DNA from: Atkinsonella hypoxylon | Taxonomy: Eukaryota > Ascomycota > Sordariomycetes > Hypocreales > Clavicipitaceae | Direction: 5' to 3' | Length of the DNA: 64,000 nucleotides | Assembly: GCA_000729835.1 (NCBI GenBank) | Contig: JFHB01000003.1 | Location: forward strand, 1-64,000 | Shown here: one piece after another, positions 59,101 through 64,000 of the stretch | Layout of the letters: each line of letters begins with the position of its first letter | How positions within the stretch are numbered: the first letter of the stretch is position 1 | The notes under the pieces: generated by a model | The model's database searches: none | Seen by the model: only the letters and a program-made list of their open reading frames with translations | Told to the model about the DNA's origin: nothing | Program-made: the position numbers and the translations under genes

Positions 59101-59175
59101 CAGACCAGCTTGGCTCTGGGTTTGCTTGGTGTCGAGACTGACTTGGAGATTCTGGATCTTCAAGAAGACTGCTGA
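56150..59175 (+). CDS. Zn2Cys6 fungal-specific transcription factor
   Basis: Predicted 888 residues from exons 56150-56276, 56349-57233, 57306-57903, 57965-58027, 58125-58773 and 58831-59175. The binuclear zinc cluster is at about residues 41-68: CLTCRKRRIKC then DETKPRCKNCIKSKRPC, all six cysteines present, preceded by a basic KKPAVKKRTKTG. A long Pro/Gln/Ser-rich linker and an acidic stretch (DDVSMDESDDEQPDPK) follow. The C-terminal half is the helical regulatory region: HHPGLFHAIMAIGSLQIATL, TVATTLLLAYFEVWSSDHTK, VQLQDNNQRCWVIQRVFDIA and RLTGWQTAKK. It is a nuclear DNA-binding regulator with unknown targets. Exon 1 ends inside the zinc cluster. The last acceptor is ambiguous: AG at 58824 or at 58830, both in frame, the first adding Val-Gln. 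I do not recognise an orthologue name. Confidence 0.9.
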
Positions 59176-59649
59176 GCTAAGATTTACTGGGTGTCATGTC
59201 CGCTCTCGCCGAGGCTGCAACGACATGATTTCCCGGGAATAAAGCACGACCCGCATTCTTTGCAAATAATCTTTTTGAGAATTTGCTGTTCAAATAGTCA
59301 TTCTTAAAAGTGGAGGCATATAAGACGGGCATTAGGCGTGAAATACTGGCTGGCGTTGGATTTTAAAGATACTCTCTGACGGGCTTATTTGTTGAGCCGA
59401 TGTAATTGACAAGCACTGGCGAATAGAATACGGGAAAAGAAGCGGGACTAAGCGAATGATGGAATGGATGTAATCGTGTTTTGACACCTCCCATTGCAAG
59501 ACCATACATTAATCATACCAGTATTTTCACACAAAGTCGCACACTGTGACGTACGCGCATACAGTGGTCCGCGCAGGTTCAGTGCTTCAGGATCATGTCT
59601 TTGAGTGAGCTCTGTGACCTGGTCCCCCCTAATAAAGACAATCGTTCAA
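59176..59649. other. Convergent spacer, Zn2Cys6 gene / PUP2
   Basis: About 470 bp of 3' UTR space with no extra gene. Confidence 0.5.
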
Positions 59650-60541
59650 TTAGTTAGCGGGCAGCCTCTCTACTACTGCAGCCATCTCCTCATCAGTGTA
59701 TATTCTGAAACCCTTATCTTTCGTCACACTCGCCAATTGCACGTTCTTTGCGTCCAGCTTCTCCTCCATGACCTGCTTGAGTGTCTTCAAGACCAAGGTC
59801 TCGGCGTCTGTAATCGTCAGGGACTAAATATGCGCAAAGACAAAGCTGGTTAGTTGTTGCACTTTGTGTTTAAATCAGGTATTAGTCTTGGGGAACCGAG
59901 GACTCAGACTTGCCTTGTGATATTCATTTTGCAGTTCTGCTTGAGCCCCCTCGGAACCAGAGCCAATAGCCTTTGCATCATAGCGATAAAACGTTCCACT
60001 AGGCTCTGCGTGGAATAGTTGGGGGCCTTGCTCATCAAAGCCAGCAATGAGGAGGGCCACACCGAAAGGCCTGCTCATGACTGTCTCCTCTCCATCAGCT
60101 CCTTCGCCAAATCGCAATGCCAAATCACAGATAGCTTGCGTGCAGCTTTCCACGCCAAGAGGCTCGTTGTAGTTGAAGGCATGGCTCTGGCACTCGACCC
60201 GGGCGTGCTCGACCATGGAGCGAGCGTCAGCCTGTAGTCCAGACATGGCACAGCCGATATGGCGGTCGATCTCGACGATCTTCTCGACGGATGAGGTCTC
60301 TAGAAGGGTGGACGTGACTCGCTTTTCAACACCAAGGACAACACCTTCCGAGGTGGCTACGCCAATGGCAGTCGAGCCGAGCTTGATGGCCTCGAGAGAA
60401 TACTCGACTTGGAAGAGACGACCTTCTGGAGAAAAGGTATTGATGCCTCGGTCTGGAGGGAGGGGATTAGTGCTGCTGCGGATGGGAGAGTGGTGAATGG
60501 ATGAGTATGAAGGTACCGTATTCTGATCTTGCCATGAACAT
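59650..60541 (-). CDS. pup2: 20S proteasome subunit alpha5 (PUP2)
   Basis: Predicted 245 residues, normal for alpha5. Exons in reading order: 60541-60517 (25 nt), 60452-59914 and 59823-59650. It starts MFMARSEYDRGINTFSPEGR, the alpha-type N-terminal gate segment, followed by LFQVEYSLEAIKLGSTAIGV. Later landmarks are VEKRVTSTLLETSSVEKIVE, IDRHIGCAMSGLQADARSMV and SGTFYRYDAKAIGSGSEGAQ. The last exon reads SLTITDAETLVLKTLKQVME. The second intron uses a GC donor (AAG/GCAAGT) with a TAG acceptor; without it translation runs out of the conserved sequence. It forms part of the alpha ring of the 20S core. Its ATG faces that of the GCP2-like gene across about 600 bp. Confidence 0.96.
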
Positions 60542-61144
60542 CTTGGCGGCTTGTGGAGGAGGATGATCGGCCTTGAATGCTTTCTGGGAGTGTAAAGAGA
60601 GACTGTGATAGGCTTTTGTGCCGAGTTGGGCTTGGAGGAATATTTTTATTCCTGGAAGCTTCAAGTAGCTTAAGACGTTGGATTGGACTGGGCTGGAGCA
60701 GCTTGGCTGGTCAGTGGTTGCGCAGCATGGGGCGTGCTAGGCAAGCATGGAGGCTACGCAGCAACAGAACGGCCAGCCAGCCATCTGCTGGCGTCACATC
60801 TTGCCTGGTACTAAAAAAAAGGGCGTGTAGCGGGGCGACAGTTTTTCCGGGTATCCATCCCACCCTCCGCGTCATTGGTAAGGTATGCCGCCGCACGACG
60901 CGTGTGCCTGTCGCGGTTACAATTCTGAACCCCACGTCCAAGCCTGGTTCAATGGGGGGCGGACGATCCAGCAAATGAGCTTCAACCATCAATGATCCAA
61001 AGAGCTACTTCTCACGTCGCGCAATTACGGCAGTACAGTATTTGCCTGTACAGGCACTTGATGGTCTGTGATGCTTTAACTTTGCATGCATCTACTGCCA
61101 TCCTTCCAAGCGCAACGCCAACGCTTCCCATGTAGTCCACAAGC
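60542..61144. promoter_or_regulatory. Divergent promoter region PUP2 / GCP2-like
   Basis: 603 bp between two head-to-head ATGs must contain both promoters. I see no gene and no convincing proteasome-associated control element of the yeast type. Confidence 0.5.
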
Positions 61145-64000
61145 ATGGCAGGCATGGCATCTGGTGCAGCAAGAGCGTCGAACCGCCACAACAACCATGC
61201 AGAAGAGCGAGCGAGCTCGTCCACAGATGCTGCATCCAATGCCGAGCCCCAGTACTCAGGCGTGCCGCATAAGAGGACCGCGTCTGGGAACCCCCGGCCG
61301 GTCAATCGATCAATGTCTTCGGAGGAGAGACGGCATGAAGAACGTCGGGTTACAGAGCGAACATTCGAGGCGCACGTCGACAGAATTTTGAAGAGGACAT
61401 CCAGTCCAGAAAAACAGCATCGACGAAGTGGAACGGGTGAGAGGCGGGATGCGGATATCAGGCGGCAGAAGTCAGTCGAGTTCCGGCCCAGGGACTCTGT
61501 ATCTGAAGCTGCACAAGGTACTTTTTATTTAAGCTTGCCCAACCATGTTGCCGGCCTTCACTCAGGAGTTATGCCCGCACAAAGGAAGGAAAAACAAGAC
61601 TGATCGCTTTGTAGCGCCATGGAATCCCGAAGCGACCTTGCTGCCGCACACGTCGGCACCACTAGCCTCTCGAATCTCGAGACCTCCAATAGCGTTGACA
61701 GTACCACAGGCACCTCAGCCAAAGGCTTTGGGTGAGCTGACATTGGAAGTACAAGAGGCAGCGATCGTGGAGGACTTGCTTTTCGTCTTCATGGGATATG
61801 AGGGCCAGTATATCCGATTTGCCAAGGGCTACGACCCAGCAGAGGAACGAGACCGCCTCACGGGGCCGACATTTAGGATGCTGCCTGGGCTGGACCCAAG
61901 CTTGGCCGATTTGACCCAGTCTATGCTCAAGATGGCGACATATTACTCTGCCCTCGAGGTATTCGTCGATGTCCAAAGCCGAGCCGAATTCGGCGCCGTT
62001 AATCATGCGCTGTGTGCTTCGATCCGCAAGTTTTTACAAGATTATCTCATCATGATTGCGCAGCTGGAAACGCAATTCCTCACGAGCGACTCCTTTACGG
62101 TCCATGTGCTCAATATTCACACCATATCGACGAGCCAGATGATGCATCAGCTTTATCTTCTCGCTCACGAGTTGTTAAGGAAGAATGGCATTCTGGACGA
62201 TGAAAGTGATGAGGAAGAGGACGTTGAGATTGAGAACCCTGACGACATCATCGAGCGCCTGAGAGAGGGTGGAGACCTGATACCCGGGAGCATGGCCAGC
62301 AAGAAAATCTGCAAAGGCGGTGTTGTTCTGGGACTAGTTACGAGGCGTCTTGAGAAGATGTCTGGAGATCCTGCTACAAGAGCGCTGCTGACGTCCTTGT
62401 TGCGAGATGCGAGCCGTCCGTACATGGTCATGTTGAACGAGTGGCTACATCACGGTAGCATCAGGGATACGCACTCCGAGTTCCTCATTGAAGAAAGAAA
62501 GAGCATTGGTCGGGAGCAGCTGAAGCAGGACTACACAGACGATTATTGGGATCGGAGATATACGATCCGGGAAAAGGACGTCCCCCCGCAACTCGAGGGT
62601 GTCAAGGAGAAAGTGCTCCTGGCTGGCAAGTATCTCAATGTCGTTCGCGAATGTGGAGGAGTCGACGTGAGCAAGGTCGTCTCTGATGTCCCGACTACGT
62701 TCGATGACCCCCGATTCCTCGAGAACGTGAACTACGCCTACGCTCACGCCAATGCGTCATTGATGCAACTACTTCTCACAGCACACGCCTTGCCCGCTCG
62801 CCTCCGATCCCTGAAGCACTACTTCTTCCTCGACCCGTCTGATTACTTCTCCTACTTTCTCGAGCTCGGCGCGTCCGAACTACGGAAACCGATCAAAAAC
62901 GTCAACACGAACAAGCTTCAGTCCTTGCTGGACCTGGTGCTGCGCCAGCCCGGCAGCATCGTCTCGATGGATCCCTTCAAAGAAGACGTCAAGGTTGAAA
63001 TGAACAAGGTCACCCTCATCAAATCACTGCAAAGGGTCGTCAATATTACGGGCATCGAACAAGGAGAGGCCCTCCAGCCTCTGTCCAACCAGCCCGTTGA
63101 AAATGACAAGAACGCCACGGGCTTCACCTCCCTCGAGCTAGACTACTCCGTTCCCTTCCCCGTCTCTCTCGTCATCAGCAGACGGACGGTGTGGCGGTAC
63201 CAGGCCCTGTTCCGGTACCTGCTGTCGCTGCGCTTCCTCGAATCCCAACTGTCCACCACGTGGCAGACGCAAACCCGCGGCATCACCTGGGCGCACAAGG
63301 GGCCGAACCGCGCGCTGGAGATCTGGAAGCGCCGCGCCTGGACGCTGCGCGCCAGGATGCTAGTCTTCGTGCAGCAGCTGCTGTACTTTTGCACTTCCGA
63401 AGTCATCGAGCCCAACTGGACCAAGTTCATGTCCCGGCTGAGCACCACCAGGGACGGAGACCCCCGTGTGCCGGCCGGCCGTCCGACGCGAACGGTAGAC
63501 GAGCTCATGCAGGACCACGTCGACTTTCTAGATACGTGCTTGAAAGAGTGCATGCTGACCAACAGCAAGCTTCTAAGGGTAACTTTGTTCCCCCGCGTTT
63601 CCGCTCCAGCAGCTACCTAACCCCCTTTTACATCTACACATCCTAACTCGAAACAGATCCACTCCAAACTCATGCAGACATGCACCATATTCGCCCACTA
63701 CACAAACTGGCTCAGCCACGAGCTCGAAAAGTCCGACCCGGACCTCTCGGGCACCAACAGGCCCGGCACCATGACTGCCGACCAGTGGAGGCGCTTCCAG
63801 GCCACCAGGGCCGCGGGCCAAAGGTCCTCCGCATCGCGGGACGACCATTCGGCGGCCGGGGGCGCAGAGGCCCGCGTCAACAATCTATCTGACATTATAA
63901 AGAAGTGGGAGAACAACTTTGGCAGGCACTTGCAGATCCTGCTGGATGCGCTCAATCACTACGCGGCTACCGAGACGGTCGTCCTGCTTAGCCTCTGCGC
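61145..64000 (+). CDS. Gamma-tubulin complex component GCP2-like (Spc97 family), 3' end outside window
   Basis: Partial gene: exons 61145-61517, 61615-63578 and 63657 to beyond 64000, about 893 residues seen. It starts MAGMASGAARASNRHNNHAE with a basic disordered region of about 120 residues. The GRIP1-type domain begins at about residue 160: AAIVEDLLFVFMGYEGQYIR, then DPSLADLTQSMLKMATYYSA and FGAVNHALCASIRKFLQDYL. The GCP C-terminal region includes HYFFLDPSDYFSYFLELGAS and VPFPVSLVISRRTVWRYQAL, matching GCP2 more than GCP3. It nucleates microtubules at the spindle pole body. For intron 1, I chose the TAG at 61612-61614 because it has a CTGAT branch point 12 nt upstream and keeps frame; an AAG at 61584 would also keep frame and add ten residues. 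Confidence 0.9.

Noticed and set aside
846..59175. Idea of a secondary-metabolite or resistance cluster (MATE exporter, GNAT, two regulators)
   Set aside because: The genes are tens of kilobases apart with housekeeping genes between them, and no backbone synthase is present.

Overview
The window is nuclear DNA of a filamentous ascomycete, most likely a Sordariomycete close to the Hypocreales. The evidence is short GT-AG introns of about 50-150 nt with CTRAY-like branch points, fungal-type Zn2Cys6 and C2H2/fungal_trans regulators, single-copy eukaryotic housekeeping genes, and signs of repeat-induced point mutation (RIP) in repeats. Genes lie on both strands with no operon logic. I read 14 protein genes, one of them cut by the right edge, plus three degraded coding relics and three transposon copies or fragments.

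Left part (1-20 kb): a MITE end at the left edge, a MATE-family exporter (+), ARP9 of the SWI/SNF-RSC remodellers (-), a SYLF-domain protein (-), a 4 kb gap, a decayed protein-kinase-like pseudogene, a 67-residue membrane protein with an 8-nt first exon (+), and a C2H2 regulator (-).

Middle (19.9-33.9 kb): a gene desert of about 14 kb. It holds microsatellites, two recurring palindromic motifs (CCTAGGTAGG type and TACTCCGTA type), a decayed unknown gene and a fragment of a non-LTR reverse transcriptase. I find no convincing intact gene in it.

Right part (33.9-64 kb): mitochondrial ribosomal protein uL29m, Rab GDI, NOG1, orotate phosphoribosyltransferase (OPRTase), a GNAT acetyltransferase, DDI1 and RRP8. 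After a second gap of about 6 kb come a Zn2Cys6 regulator, proteasome alpha5 (PUP2) and a gamma-tubulin complex GCP2-like protein that runs off the window. The shared theme is core cell biology: ribosome biogenesis (NOG1, RRP8, uL29m), the proteasome pathway (PUP2, DDI1), vesicle traffic (GDI) and the cytoskeleton (GCP2, SYLF). It is not a metabolic cluster.

The most striking structure is at the OPRTase gene. A 744-bp retroposon-like insertion with a perfect 15-bp target duplication and an (AAAT)n tail ends 23 bp before the ATG. A 285-bp TA-flanked Tc1/mariner-type MITE starts 19 bp after the stop. The same MITE family appears at the left window edge as an AT-shifted copy. I saw no multi-gene system that looks new; the notable items are transposon insertions, gene relics, unusual splicing and dispersed motifs.
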